Source: Clostridium sp. K13
GTDB taxonomy: Bacteria; Bacillota; Clostridia; Clostridiales; Clostridiaceae
Assembly: GCF_019734195.1 (NCBI RefSeq)
Contig: NZ_JAASHM010000001.1
Location: 62,001 to 126,000 of the forward strand
Direction of reading: 5' to 3'
DNA: 64,000 nt
Below the pieces are notes generated by a model, which had not been told where the DNA came from, did no database searches, and saw nothing but the letters and a program-made list of their open reading frames with translations. Made by a program: the position numbers and the translations under genes. This document shows, piece after piece, positions 18,134 through 27,021 of this stretch (the first letter of the stretch is position 1; each line of letters opens with the position of its first letter).

Positions 18134-19483
18134 ATGGCTTTTGAAGGTTTAGCTGATAAGTTACAAGAAACGTTTAAGAAACTTAGAGGCAAAGGTAAAT
18201 TAGGCGAAAAAGATATTAAAGAAGCCATGAGAGAAGTAAAACTTGCGTTATTAGAAGCTGACGTTAACTTCAAGGTTGTAAAAACTTTTGTTAAAAATGT
18301 TAGTGAAAAATGTGTTGGTAGTGAAGTTTTAGAAAGCTTAACACCTGCTCAGCAAGTCATCAAGATTGTTAATGATGAGCTTACAGATCTTATGGGAGGT
18401 AGTGAAAGTAAAATCAACTTCTCTAGTGTTGGACCAACTGTTATTATGTTAGTTGGACTTCAAGGAGCTGGTAAAACCACAATGGCTGGTAAACTTGCAC
18501 TACAATTAAGAAAAGATAAAAATAAAAAACCTTTATTAGTTGCTTGTGATATATATAGACCAGCAGCAATTAAACAATTAGAGGTTGTAGGAAAGCAAAT
18601 TGACATTCCAGTTTTCCAAATGGGTGATAAAATTAGCCCTGTACAAATTGCCAAAGAAGGTATAAAATACGGTAGGGAAAACGGAAATAATGTTGTAATT
18701 ATAGATACAGCTGGTAGACTTCATATAGATGAAGAGCTAATGACTGAACTTAAAGATGTAAAGGCTGAAGTTAATCCTTCAGAAATCTTACTTGTTGTTG
18801 ACTCAATGACAGGACAAGATGCTGTAAATGTTGCAGAAACCTTTAATGAAGCACTTGATATCTCAGGAGTTATATTAACAAAACTTGATGGAGATACAAG
18901 AGGTGGAGCTGCTTTATCAATTAGACATATGACTCAAAAGCCAATTAAATTTATTGGTGTTGGGGAAAAGATGAATGATTTTGAAGTATTCCATCCGGAT
19001 AGAATGTCTAGTAGAATTCTTGGAATGGGAGATGTACTTTCATTAATCGAAAAAGCTCAAGAAGCAATTGATGAAAAAGAAGCTAAAGAGTTAGGTCAAA
19101 AGATGATGGAAAATGACTTTACTTATGATGATTACTTAACAGCTATGGAGCAAATGAAAAAGTTAGGATCATTAAGTAAAATCATGGAGATGATACCAGG
19201 AATACCTAAGGAGATGAAGGATATTGACTTTGATGCTGGTGAAAAACAGTTAGCTAGAGTAAAAGCGATAATTCATTCAATGACTCCTAAGGAAAGAAAA
19301 AATCCAAAACTAATAGTTGGTTCTTCTTCAAGAAAGAAGAGAATAGCTATGGGTTCTGGAACATCACTACAAGAAGTTAACAAACTCATAAAAGGACATG
19401 ATATGATGAGAAAGCAAATGAAGCAAATGAAATCATTGACTAAAAAGTCCAAGAAAGGTCTATTTGGTAAATTACCTTTTTAA
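18134..19483 (+). CDS. ffh: Signal recognition particle protein Ffh
   Basis: The SRP54 GTPase that binds signal sequences and SRP RNA. It has 449 residues: N domain, G domain with GLQGAGKTTMAGKLA, DTAGRLHIDEELM and TKLDGDTRGGAA, then the methionine-rich M domain (GMGDVLSLIEKAQ, PGIPKEM, and the RNA-binding SSSRKKRIAMGSG). AGGAGGGT precedes the ATG. It is in one operon with ylxM upstream and rpsP downstream. Confidence 0.98.
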   Translation: MAFEGLADKLQETFKKLRGKGKLGEKDIKEAMREVKLALLEADVNFKVVKTFVKNVSEKCVGSEVLESLTPAQQVIKIVNDELTDLMGGSESKINFSSVGPTVIMLVGLQGAGKTTMAGKLALQLRKDKNKKPLLVACDIYRPAAIKQLEVVGKQIDIPVFQMGDKISPVQIAKEGIKYGRENGNNVVIIDTAGRLHIDEELMTELKDVKAEVNPSEILLVVDSMTGQDAVNVAETFNEALDISGVILTKLDGDTRGGAALSIRHMTQKPIKFIGVGEKMNDFEVFHPDRMSSRILGMGDVLSLIEKAQEAIDEKEAKELGQKMMENDFTYDDYLTAMEQMKKLGSLSKIMEMIPGIPKEMKDIDFDAGEKQLARVKAIIHSMTPKERKNPKLIVGSSSRKKRIAMGSGTSLQEVNKLIKGHDMMRKQMKQMKSLTKKSKKGLFGKLPF

Positions 19484-19524
19484 GAGTTTATATATAACAT
19501 AACCCTTTAAAGGAGGTGAAATTA

Positions 19525-19770
19525 ATGGCAGTAAAAATCAGATTAAGAAGAATGGGTGCTAAGAAAGCTCCTTTCTACAGAGTTGTTGTTGCTGATTCTA
19601 GAAGCCCAAGAGATGGAAGATTCATCGAAGAAATCGGGTACTACAATCCAATAACTGAACCAGCTGAAATCAAAATCGATGAAGAAAAAGCTACAAAGTG
19701 GATTAACAATGGTGCACAACCTACAGACGTAGTTAAGAGACTATTCAACACAGTAGGACTTAACAAGTAA
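19525..19770 (+). CDS. rpsP: 30S ribosomal protein S16
   Basis: A structural protein of the small ribosomal subunit, important in 16S rRNA folding. It has 81 residues and begins [18 protein letters not shown], as S16 does. AGGAGGTG at 19511-19518 precedes the ATG at 19525; the in-frame GTG at 19516 lies inside the SD and was rejected. The order ffh-rpsP-khpA is standard. Confidence 0.97.
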   Translation: MAVKIRLRRMGAKKAPFYRVVVADSRSPRDGRFIEEIGYYNPITEPAEIKIDEEKATKWINNGAQPTDVVKRLFNTVGLNK

Positions 19771-19775
19771 TTTTT

Positions 19776-19835
19776 GGGAGGTGAACTCTGCAAAATACAT
19801 TACAGTTTAGTACATAGTATTTGCAGACTCTTATG
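19776..19835 (+). promoter_or_regulatory. SD-hairpin-ATG structured spacer of khpA
   Basis: GGGAGGTG (19776-19783) is 49 bases from the khpA ATG at 19833, far too distant to act in linear form. Between them CTGCAAA-A-TAC (19788-19798) pairs with GTATTTGCAG (19817-19826), with one bulged A. If the hairpin forms, the effective spacing falls to about 10 bases. Confidence 0.6.
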
Positions 19836-20072
19836 AAAGATTTAGTTGAAATAATTGCTAAATCCCTAGTGGATAATCCAAATGAAGTTCATGTAAATGA
19901 AGTTCAAGGAGAGCAAGACTTAATTCTTAAGTTAAGGGTTGCTCCTGAAGATATGGGTAAGGTAATCGGTAAGCAAGGTAGAGTAGCGAAAGCTATTAGA
20001 ACCGTAGTAAAAGCCGCAGCACTAAACGAAAATCAAAAAGTAGTAGTTGAAATTATCGATGTAAAGAGTTAG
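19833..20072 (+). CDS. khpA: RNA-binding protein KhpA (KH domain, YlqC)
   Basis: A single-KH-domain RNA-binding protein which with KhpB/Jag affects cell size and division in streptococci and RNA levels in other Firmicutes. It has 79 residues; the KH core is MGKVIGKQGRVAKAIRTVVK with GKQG as the GxxG loop. The start at 19833 is chosen from the family N-terminus (KDLVEIIAKSLV); an in-frame TTG at 19821 lies in the hairpin described just upstream. The last three codons form the left arm of the terminator. Confidence 0.93.
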   Translation: MKDLVEIIAKSLVDNPNEVHVNEVQGEQDLILKLRVAPEDMGKVIGKQGRVAKAIRTVVKAAALNENQKVVVEIIDVKS

Positions 20073-20093
20073 GAGTTTCCTAACTCTTTTTTT
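20064..20093 (+). terminator. Terminator overlapping the khpA stop codon
   Basis: AAGAGTTAGGA (20064-20074) and TCCTAACTCTT (20078-20088) form an 11-bp stem with a 3-base loop, then a T run. The stop codon is inside the stem. Downstream, a lone G+C block (GGCCCCTGGGG at 20111-20121) stands in otherwise A/T sequence. Confidence 0.85.
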
Positions 20094-20146
20094 ATTAGAT
20101 AAATATAATAGGCCCCTGGGGTGACTCAGAAGTAAAATAAATAATT

Positions 20147-20175
20147 TTGCTAAAATATAAAAAGTTTGATATAAA
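20147..20175 (+). promoter_or_regulatory. Predicted promoter for rimM-trmD
   Basis: TTGCTA (20147-20152), a 17-bp spacer and TATAAA (20170-20175), placed between the khpA terminator and rimM. Confidence 0.5.
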
Positions 20176-20217
20176 TAATATAGGAAAAAAATTAAACTAA
20201 CATAAGAGGTGAAGTTT

Positions 20218-20715
20218 GTGAGTAAGAATTTAAAAGTAGGTAAAATAGTAAATACTCATGGTTTAAAAGGTGAAGTTAAGGTTATTGCATTAACTGATGA
20301 TGTAAGAAGATTTGATGATTTAGAGTATGTTTTAATTGATGGTAAAGAAGTTAACATAGAAAAGTGTAAATATCAAAAAGATAGAGTTATAGTTAAACTT
20401 GAAGGCATAGATAAAATAGAAGATGCAGAAAGGCTTAAAGAAAAATTTATGGAAGTAGAAAGACAAAATGCAGTTGAACTTGAAGAAGATTGCTATTTCT
20501 TAGCTGATCTAAGAGAATGTACTGTATTTGATACTGAAGGAAAAGAAATCGGTAAAATTTATGATGTTATTCAAACTAAAAATAACGATGTATATTGGAT
20601 AAGAAAACCTAAGGAAATATTAATACCTGTATTAAAAAGAATAGTAGTGGATATTAATATAGATGAGAGAAAAATTACAATAAGACCAGTAGGAGAATGG
20701 ATGGATGAAGATTAG
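20218..20715 (+). CDS. rimM: Ribosome maturation factor RimM
   Basis: It binds S19 and helps fold the head of the 30S subunit during assembly. The protein has 165 residues: an N-terminal RimM beta barrel ([16 protein letters not shown]) and a C-terminal PRC barrel ([18 protein letters not shown]). I chose GTG at 20218 because AAGAGGTG sits at 20204-20211; the GTG at 20209 overlaps that SD. Its end overlaps trmD by 11 bases, so the two are translationally coupled. Confidence 0.94.
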   Translation: MSKNLKVGKIVNTHGLKGEVKVIALTDDVRRFDDLEYVLIDGKEVNIEKCKYQKDRVIVKLEGIDKIEDAERLKEKFMEVERQNAVELEEDCYFLADLRECTVFDTEGKEIGKIYDVIQTKNNDVYWIRKPKEILIPVLKRIVVDINIDERKITIRPVGEWMDED

Positions 20716-21418
20716 TATTCTAACTCTATTCCCAGAGATGTTTAATATTTTTAATCATAGTATAATAGGAAAAGCTCAAGAAAAAGGATTAATTTCAATT
20801 GATACTTTAAATATAAGAGATTATACATTGAATAAGCATAAGAAAGTTGATGATTATCCTTATGGAGGTGGAGCTGGAATGGTAATGGCGGCTCAACCTG
20901 TAGTAGACTCTATAAGAGCTTGTAGAGAAAATAATAAAGGTAAGGTAATTTTCTTAGGACCAAAGGGAAAAACCTTTAATCAAGAATTGGCAACAGAGTT
21001 ATCTAAAGAAGAAAATCTTATTTTTCTTTGTGGACATTATGAAGGCATAGATGAAAGAGCTTTTAAGGAGGTTGATATGGAAATTTCCTTAGGTGATTTT
21101 GTATTAACTGGTGGAGAAATGGCAGCAATACCTGTTATTGATTCTATTTTAAGGTTAGTACCAGGGGTATTAAATAAGTCTGAAAGTCATGAAGATGAGT
21201 CTTTTTCTGATGGTTTATTAGAATATCCACAATATACTAGGCCTGAAATTTTTGAGGGAGAAAGCGTGCCTGCAGTATTATTATCAGGACATCATGAGAA
21301 TATAAGAAAATGGAGAAGGTTACAATCACTTGAAGTTACAAGGGAAAGAAGACCAGATTTATATAAGGATATAATACTGACAAAAGAGGATAAAAAATTA
21401 TTAAATAGCAAAAAATAA
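20705..21418 (+). CDS. trmD: tRNA (guanine(37)-N(1))-methyltransferase TrmD
   Basis: It methylates G37 next to the anticodon and so prevents +1 frameshifting. The protein has 237 residues with the SPOUT trefoil-knot motifs [22 protein letters not shown] and [11 protein letters not shown]. The start overlaps the end of rimM. rplS follows but has its own promoter and leader. Confidence 0.97.
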   Translation: MKISILTLFPEMFNIFNHSIIGKAQEKGLISIDTLNIRDYTLNKHKKVDDYPYGGGAGMVMAAQPVVDSIRACRENNKGKVIFLGPKGKTFNQELATELSKEENLIFLCGHYEGIDERAFKEVDMEISLGDFVLTGGEMAAIPVIDSILRLVPGVLNKSESHEDESFSDGLLEYPQYTRPEIFEGESVPAVLLSGHHENIRKWRRLQSLEVTRERRPDLYKDIILTKEDKKLLNSKK

Positions 21419-21422
21419 TAAC

Positions 21423-21451
21423 TTGAAATATAAAAAAACTTATGTTACAAT
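21423..21451 (+). promoter_or_regulatory. Predicted promoter for rplS
   Basis: TTGAAA (21423-21428), a 17-bp spacer, TACAAT (21446-21451). It starts five bases after the trmD stop codon. Confidence 0.65.
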
Positions 21452-21456
21452 AAATT

Positions 21457-21532
21457 TTGTGCTAGTACGGGCGTTCCGCTGTCAAAGTATTTGTTAAGAG
21501 CGTCAATTATCAATTTAGGAGGGAATGCACGA
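21457..21532 (+). promoter_or_regulatory. Putative ribosomal protein L19 leader
   Basis: The roughly 75-base leader contains a G+C-rich block (ACGGGCGTTCCGC). TTGTGC (21457-21462) can pair with GCACGA (21527-21532), which ends at the first base of the start codon, enclosing the SD. Low-G+C Gram-positives are known to have an L19 leader; I assign this by position and structure, not by a search. Confidence 0.5.
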
Positions 21533-21882
21533 TGAACGAAATATTAAGAGCTATAGAAGCAGAACAAATGAGAAATGACTTACCAAACTTCAATGTTGGG
21601 GATAACGTTAAATTACACGTTAAAGTTAAAGAAGGTAACAGAGAAAGAATCCAAATGTTCGAAGGTACTATTATTAAGAGACAAAACGGTGGTTTAAGAG
21701 AAACTTTCACAGTAAGAAGACTTGCTTACGGTGTTGGAGTTGAAAGAACTTTCCCAGTTAACTCACCAATCATCGAAAAGATGGAAGTTACAAGAAGAGG
21801 TAAAGTAAGAAGAGCTAAGTTATTCTACTTAAGAGATAGAGTAGGTAAGGCTGCTAAAGTTAAGGAATTATTAACTAGATAA
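21532..21882 (+). CDS. rplS: 50S ribosomal protein L19
   Basis: A structural protein at the subunit interface. It has 116 residues, with the family stretches [25 protein letters not shown] and [20 protein letters not shown] precedes the ATG. Codon use is biased to C-ending codons, as in other highly expressed genes here. It is transcribed from its own promoter and ends at a clear terminator. Confidence 0.98.
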   Translation: MNEILRAIEAEQMRNDLPNFNVGDNVKLHVKVKEGNRERIQMFEGTIIKRQNGGLRETFTVRRLAYGVGVERTFPVNSPIIEKMEVTRRGKVRRAKLFYLRDRVGKAAKVKELLTR

Positions 21883-21903
21883 TTAAAAGTTAATAAAGAT
21901 ATG

Positions 21904-21931
21904 AAGGGACTTAGTATTAAGTCCCTTTTTG
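21904..21931 (+). terminator. Terminator after rplS
   Basis: AAGGGACTTA (21904-21913) and TAAGTCCCTT (21918-21927) with a 4-base loop, then T residues. Confidence 0.88.
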
Positions 21932-21990
21932 TTTGCAATAATATAAATATGATAATAATTAAAATATATTGCTAATCAATTTTATTTAAG

Positions 21991-22082
21991 GTAAGAGTTG
22001 ATAACGAAAAGTGAAAAGTCAAGGTTGAAACTGCTATCACAGTTTCTTTAACTTTTCACTCTTACTTATTCACTCTTCACTT
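21991..22082. repeat. Imperfect palindromic intergenic repeat
   Basis: A left arm rich in GTGAAAAGT and TTGAAACTG faces a right arm CAGTTTCTTTAACTTTTCAC, giving a long hairpin, and the right flank repeats CACTCTT-like units (TTATTCACTCTTCACTTA). Such AGTGAA/TTCACT elements recur between genes in clostridia; I see one copy in this window. Confidence 0.55.
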
Positions 22083-22121
22083 AATAGATTGCTTCGTAAT
22101 TTAAATAAAGGAGGATGTATT

Positions 22122-23075
22122 ATGGCTACAATAAACTGGTTCCCTGGGCATATGAAAAAGACAAAGAGGGAAATAGAAGATAATTTAAAGCTAGTTGATG
22201 CTGTAATAGAAATTAGAGATGCTAGAATTCCAAGAAGTTCTGCAAATCCAGATATTGATAAGCTTTGTTCAGGTAAGCCAAGAATAATCTTATTAAATAA
22301 AAGTGATTTAACAGAAGCTAAAGTTACTAAAAGCTGGATAGATGAATTATCTAATGAGAATGTTAAGGTTTTAGAAGTTAACTGTTTAAAAGGTCAAGGA
22401 TTACAACAAATAAAACCAGCACTTTTAGAATTATTAAAAGAAAAGCATGATAGAGCTAAAGCTAAGGGATTAGTTAAATTTATGATGAGAGTAATGGTAG
22501 TTGGAGTTCCTAACTGCGGTAAATCAACATTCATAAATAAAATGGCAAGAAATAATATTGCTAAAACTGGAGATAGAGCAGGTGTTACTAAGAGTAAGCA
22601 ATGGATAAAGACAGCTTTTGATATGGAAATGTTAGATACTCCAGGGGTATTATGGCCTAAATTTGAAGATGAAAGAACAGCTTTAAACTTAGCATTTACA
22701 GGGGCTATTAAAGATGAAATTATGGATATAGAAGAATTAGCACTTAAGCTAGTTGAAAGACTTCAAGAATACTATCCAGATAGACTAATAGAAAGATTTG
22801 GAATAGAAGAAATACTTGAAAATCCATTAGATAACCTTGATGCTATTGCTAGAAAAAGAGGTTGTATAATGGCTCGTAATGAAATTAATTATAATAGAAT
22901 TGCTGTTATGCTTATAGATGAGTTCAGAGGTGGAAAGCTAGGAAAAATTTCTTTAGAGCGTCCTGATGATGTTTTTGAGGAAGTTGAAGTTGTTGAGAAA
23001 GAAGAAACAGAAAAAGAAAGAAAAAGAAGAATAAGAAAAGAAAAGAGAAACGAAAAGAAGAAGGAAAAAAGATAA
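22122..23075 (+). CDS. rbgA: Ribosome biogenesis GTPase RbgA (YlqF)
   Basis: It is needed for late assembly of the 50S subunit. The 317-residue protein has a circularly permuted GTPase domain: G4 (LLNKSDL) comes first, then G1 GVPNCGKSTFIN and G3 DTPGVLWPK, followed by the C-terminal ANTAR-like RNA-binding part and a tail of about 25 lysine, arginine and glutamate residues. AAAGGAGGA before ATG 22122 sets the start; the frame runs further back without support. The stop overlaps the rnhB start (TAATG). Confidence 0.96.
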   Translation: MATINWFPGHMKKTKREIEDNLKLVDAVIEIRDARIPRSSANPDIDKLCSGKPRIILLNKSDLTEAKVTKSWIDELSNENVKVLEVNCLKGQGLQQIKPALLELLKEKHDRAKAKGLVKFMMRVMVVGVPNCGKSTFINKMARNNIAKTGDRAGVTKSKQWIKTAFDMEMLDTPGVLWPKFEDERTALNLAFTGAIKDEIMDIEELALKLVERLQEYYPDRLIERFGIEEILENPLDNLDAIARKRGCIMARNEINYNRIAVMLIDEFRGGKLGKISLERPDDVFEEVEVVEKEETEKERKRRIRKEKRNEKKKEKR

Positions 23076-23896
23076 TGGATATATTAACTACTGATATTAG
23101 CAAGTTAAGTTTCAAAGCTGTTAAAGAAAAGGTAGATGAAATAAATGTAAAAGAATTACTTAATTCATCAACGCTAATTGAGATTATTAATATATTAAAA
23201 AGTGATAAAAGAAAAAATATTAATAGTTTAGGTGATAAGATTCAAAAAGCTAAAGATAAGATTGAAGACGAAATCAAAAGAGTAAGAGGAATGTATAATT
23301 TTGATAAGTCTTTTGGGGAATATAATATTATTGCAGGTGTAGATGAAGTAGGGAGGGGACCTTTAGCAGGTCCTATAGTATCATGTGCTGTAGTTTTAGA
23401 TTTAAATGTAATTGATGATGAATTAATTTTATGGATAAATGACTCTAAAAAATTAAGTGAAAAGAAAAGAGAAGAATTAGCAGATATAATTAAAGAAAAA
23501 GCATTAGCATATTATATATCTTCTCGTGATGCAAATGAAATTGATTCAAGAGGAATTGGAGTTTGTAACAATGAGGTTTTTTTAGAGGCTTGTAATAGTT
23601 TAGATGTAAAACCGGAATTAGTTTTATCAGATGGATATACTGTTAAGGGTATAAAGATACCTAATAAGTCTGTAATTAAAGGTGATACAAAATCAGCCTG
23701 TATTGCAGCAGCATCAATAGTAGCTAAGGTATATAGAGATAATTTAATGAAGGAATATGCTGAAAAATATCCTTACTATGGCTTTGAGGAAAATGCAGGT
23801 TATGGAACTTCAAAGCATATTGAAGGAATAAAATCATATGGTCCTACAGAAATACACAGAATGTCATTTTTAACTAATATTTTATCTAATAACTAG
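23075..23896 (+). CDS. rnhB: Ribonuclease HII
   Basis: It removes ribonucleotides and RNA primers from RNA-DNA hybrids. It has 273 residues, with an extra N-terminal region of about 75 residues common in Firmicutes. The catalytic motif is GVDEVGRGPLAGP, followed later by NDSKKLSEKKRE and KGDTKSACIAAASIVAK. The start codon overlaps the rbgA stop by one base, so coupling is likely. Transcription probably ends in the hairpin at 23939, inside yraN. Confidence 0.97.
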   Translation: MDILTTDISKLSFKAVKEKVDEINVKELLNSSTLIEIINILKSDKRKNINSLGDKIQKAKDKIEDEIKRVRGMYNFDKSFGEYNIIAGVDEVGRGPLAGPIVSCAVVLDLNVIDDELILWINDSKKLSEKKREELADIIKEKALAYYISSRDANEIDSRGIGVCNNEVFLEACNSLDVKPELVLSDGYTVKGIKIPNKSVIKGDTKSACIAAASIVAKVYRDNLMKEYAEKYPYYGFEENAGYGTSKHIEGIKSYGPTEIHRMSFLTNILSNN

Positions 23897-23926
23897 TAGG
23901 TATATGTTTTAATAAAAGTTATATAA

Positions 23927-24298
23927 TTAATACGATCTAAATGCATCTTTTAAATGATTTAATTTAAAAGATGCATTTTTATTATTAAAAATAATTTCAA
24001 TAACATCATATCTAACATTATAGTTTTGATATTTTTTATATAATAAATAGATTTCGGACAATTTTATAATTTGTCTTTGTTTATAATATGTAATAGATTC
24101 TATTGGACTTCCAAAGGTATCTGTATATCTACTTTTTATTTCACAAAAAATTATTATATTATTATTTTTACAGATTATATCTATTTCACCACATCTATTT
24201 CTATAATTCATGTCTAATATTTTATATCCATTAGTAGTTAGAAAATCACGAGCAATAGTTTCGCCATAGGCTCCAATTGCTTTATTATATTTTTTCAT
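23927..24298 (-). CDS. YraN family (UPF0102) endonuclease-like protein
   Basis: A small protein with the restriction-endonuclease-like fold; its function is unsettled. It has 123 residues, with the family motifs GAYGETIARDFLTTNGYKIL and CGEIDIICKNNNIIIFCEIKS, the latter holding the E-x-D and E-x-K metal-binding pattern of nucleases. AGGTGAAA precedes the start. It sits between rnhB and yifB/dprA, a conserved place, but faces the other way. Its last 15 or so codons contain the terminator hairpin of rnhB. Confidence 0.92.
   Translation of the reverse strand: MKKYNKAIGAYGETIARDFLTTNGYKILDMNYRNRCGEIDIICKNNNIIIFCEIKSRYTDTFGSPIESITYYKQRQIIKLSEIYLLYKKYQNYNVRYDVIEIIFNNKNASFKLNHLKDAFRSY
23939..23985 (+). 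terminator. 17-bp hairpin inside the 3' end of yraN
   Basis: The arms 23939-23955 and 23962-23978 are perfectly complementary over 17 bp with a 6-base loop, followed on the + strand by TT-A-TTATT. The whole hairpin is in yraN coding sequence, yet has the form of a terminator for rnhB. Confidence 0.7.
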
Positions 24299-24421
24299 AT
24301 TTTCACCTCTATCTATAAATGATAGACTTTAAATTTTTTTTTATTCAAATAAGGTTAAATAATTATAACCATGTCAATAATGAAAAAAGTGAATATAGAA
24401 AAGGAAGGATTGATATAAAGC

Positions 24422-25945
24422 ATGGCTTTAGAAATAATTAGTGCTACCCATAGAGGATTAGATGGAGTGTTAATAAATGTTGAAGTTGATATAACTAGAG
24501 GTATTCCTAGTTTTAATATCGTAGGATTACCAGATACATCAATTAAAGAATCTAAAGAAAGAGTTAGATTAGCTATTGTAAATAGTGGATATGAATTTCC
24601 ACTAGGAAGAATTACAATAAATCTAGCTCCAGCAGATGTGAAGAAAATTGGTAGTCTTTTAGATTTACCAATAGCCTTAGGGATATTAATGGTATCAGGA
24701 CAAATTCAAGAAAAATCATTAGAAGATTATATTGTTTTTGGAGAGCTTTCTTTAAATGGTGAGTTAAAAGGGGTTAAAGGTGCAGTACCGATTATTTTTG
24801 AAGGTGATAGTAATAAAAAAAGAAATTTTATTTTTCCACTTGAGAACTTGAAGGAAATGAGAAGTTTTGTATTAGGAAACTTTTTCCCCTTTAAGACTTT
24901 AAATCAAGTAATATCATATATACAAAATCAAGATTTGCTTCCTTATAAAGGGGAGAAAAAGAAAAAGGTTAAAGAGGTTTTTATAAATAGATTTGAAGAT
25001 ATAATGGGGCAATATACATCTAAAAAAGCAATGGAGATTGTAGCCGCAGGTAATCATAATATAATGCTATTTGGATCACCAGGTTCAGGAAAAACAATGT
25101 TAGCAAAGGCATTACCATCAATTATGCCTCCTATGACTATAGAAGAGCAGCAAGAAGTAGCAAAAATATATAGCATATCAGGAATGTGGAATGAGGGATA
25201 TGATATATCAAGACCATTTAGAGCTCCACATAATACTATAACTAAAACAGCACTAATTGGAGGCGGCAAGGATGTAAAGGCTGGAGAGATAACATTAGCA
25301 CATAATGGAGTTTTATTTTTAGATGAAATATTAGAATTTAAAAAGGAAATATTAGAGCTTTTAAGACAGCCATTAGAAGAAAAAGTTATAAATATTTCAA
25401 GAGTTAAGGAAAATTATACATTACCTAGTAATTTTATACTTGTAGGTACATTTAACCCATGCCCTTGCGGAAAGCTGCTTGATCATGATTCAGGTATGAC
25501 TTGTACCTGCAGTGAGCTAGAAAAAAAGAGATATATAAATAAAATGTCAAGAGCACTTTTGGATAGAGTTGATATATTGAATTTTGTTCCGAGAATAAAG
25601 TTAAATGAAATCGATGCAAAAAAAGATAAAATTAATTCTGACAATATGCGACATAATGTAATTTTGGCCAGAGAAATTCAAAAAGAACGATTTAAAGGAA
25701 CGAAATATAGGTATAATTCAGAGATTATAGGTAAAGATGTTTTGAATTTATGTAATATTAATAGAAATGCAAAAAAAGTTTTAGAAGAGTATTATCGCAA
25801 GTATGACATAACACTTAGAGGTTATACCAAAATAATAAAGGTAGCTAGGACTATAGCTGATTTGGATTGTAGTGTTGAAATAATGGATTACCATATTATT
25901 GAGGCTATAGGCTTTAGAAAAAATATTTTTGGAGAAATAATATAG
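24422..25945 (+). CDS. YifB/ComM family magnesium chelatase-like AAA+ ATPase
   Basis: An AAA+ helicase of the ComM group, which promotes branch migration when incoming single-stranded DNA recombines during transformation. It has 507 residues: an N-terminal Lon/ChlI-like domain (GLPDTSIKESKERV), Walker A GSPGSGKTMLAKALPSI, Walker B GVLFLDEILEF, CPCG motifs (FNPCPCGKL), and the C-terminal Mg-chelatase domain. AAGGAAGG lies upstream of ATG 24422. It is directly followed by dprA, a natural functional partner. Confidence 0.95.
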   Translation: MALEIISATHRGLDGVLINVEVDITRGIPSFNIVGLPDTSIKESKERVRLAIVNSGYEFPLGRITINLAPADVKKIGSLLDLPIALGILMVSGQIQEKSLEDYIVFGELSLNGELKGVKGAVPIIFEGDSNKKRNFIFPLENLKEMRSFVLGNFFPFKTLNQVISYIQNQDLLPYKGEKKKKVKEVFINRFEDIMGQYTSKKAMEIVAAGNHNIMLFGSPGSGKTMLAKALPSIMPPMTIEEQQEVAKIYSISGMWNEGYDISRPFRAPHNTITKTALIGGGKDVKAGEITLAHNGVLFLDEILEFKKEILELLRQPLEEKVINISRVKENYTLPSNFILVGTFNPCPCGKLLDHDSGMTCTCSELEKKRYINKMSRALLDRVDILNFVPRIKLNEIDAKKDKINSDNMRHNVILAREIQKERFKGTKYRYNSEIIGKDVLNLCNINRNAKKVLEEYYRKYDITLRGYTKIIKVARTIADLDCSVEIMDYHIIEAIGFRKNIFGEII

Positions 25946-25960
25946 AGAGGAATTTTAAGA

Positions 25961-27016
25961 ATGGATAAGTATAAAACCTGGCTTATAACATTAGGATTAT
26001 CTGATTATGCTAAGATAAAATTAATAGAAAAGTATAATAATGAAGAAAATATTTATAATAATATTGATAATATAATTAAAGAAAAATTATTGCATAAAAA
26101 TTTTTTAACAAAAATAAAAAATAATAATAAGGAAAAAGAAGAAAAATTAGAGGAATATTTATTTAAAAATAACATAAAGTATGTAACATATTCATCTAGT
26201 TTATATCCTGATCGATTAAAAAATATTGACAATCCTCCATATGTTATATTTTATAAGGGAGATATAACACTATTAAATTATAATATGGTTGCAATTGTTG
26301 GTTCTCGAAAAAATACTAATTATGGGGAACAGGTTACTAAATTTATAGTTTCAGAATTATATAATATTTCATATGGAGTTGTAAGTGGTGTAGCAGCAGG
26401 AATAGACTCAATTGCCCATAGAGAAATTTTGTTTAGAGGTGGAAAGACTATAGGAGTTTTAGGATGTGGTATAGATGTTGTATATCCAAGATTTAATAAA
26501 AATTTATATGATAGAATTTCTGAACATGGGTTATTAATATCAGAATTTTTACCAGGAACTAAGCCACTATCTTATAATTTTCCACAAAGAAATAGAATAA
26601 TAAGTGCATTAAGTAATGGTGTAATTGTTATAGAAGCATCTAACAAAAGCGGATCCTTAATAACAGTTGATTATGCATTAAGTCAATCTAAAGATGTTAT
26701 GGTTGTTCCTGGACCAATTTTTAATGAAACCAGTAAGGGGTGTAATTTATTAATTTATCAAGGAGCACGTCCGTTTTTAGGGAAAAAAGATTTATATGAA
26801 TTTCTTAATGTAATTAAAAAAGATGATAAAAATAATGCTAAAAATAGTATTAAAAAATGTTTATTGGATGTAATAGGAAAAGAACCTATACATATAGATA
26901 AAATAATTGGAAGTCTAAATATTGACAGGATAGCTTTGTTTGAGTTATTATTTGAAATGCAAAATGAAAATGAAATTATTTGCCTGCCAGGCAATTATTA
27001 CGTAAAGATTAGTTAG
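25961..27016 (+). CDS. dprA: DNA processing protein DprA
   Basis: It loads RecA onto incoming single-stranded DNA during natural transformation. The 351-residue protein has a Rossmann-like core with VAIVGSRKNTNYGE, VVSGVAAGIDSIAHR, LGCGIDVVYPR and NFPQRNRIISALSN, then a C-terminal winged-helix part. AGAGGAAT precedes the ATG, 15 bases after yifB. Clostridia keep dprA although most are not known to be naturally competent. topA follows behind a small hairpin. Confidence 0.96.
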   Translation: MDKYKTWLITLGLSDYAKIKLIEKYNNEENIYNNIDNIIKEKLLHKNFLTKIKNNNKEKEEKLEEYLFKNNIKYVTYSSSLYPDRLKNIDNPPYVIFYKGDITLLNYNMVAIVGSRKNTNYGEQVTKFIVSELYNISYGVVSGVAAGIDSIAHREILFRGGKTIGVLGCGIDVVYPRFNKNLYDRISEHGLLISEFLPGTKPLSYNFPQRNRIISALSNGVIVIEASNKSGSLITVDYALSQSKDVMVVPGPIFNETSKGCNLLIYQGARPFLGKKDLYEFLNVIKKDDKNNAKNSIKKCLLDVIGKEPIHIDKIIGSLNIDRIALFELLFEMQNENEIICLPGNYYVKIS

Positions 27017-27021
27017 AGTTT

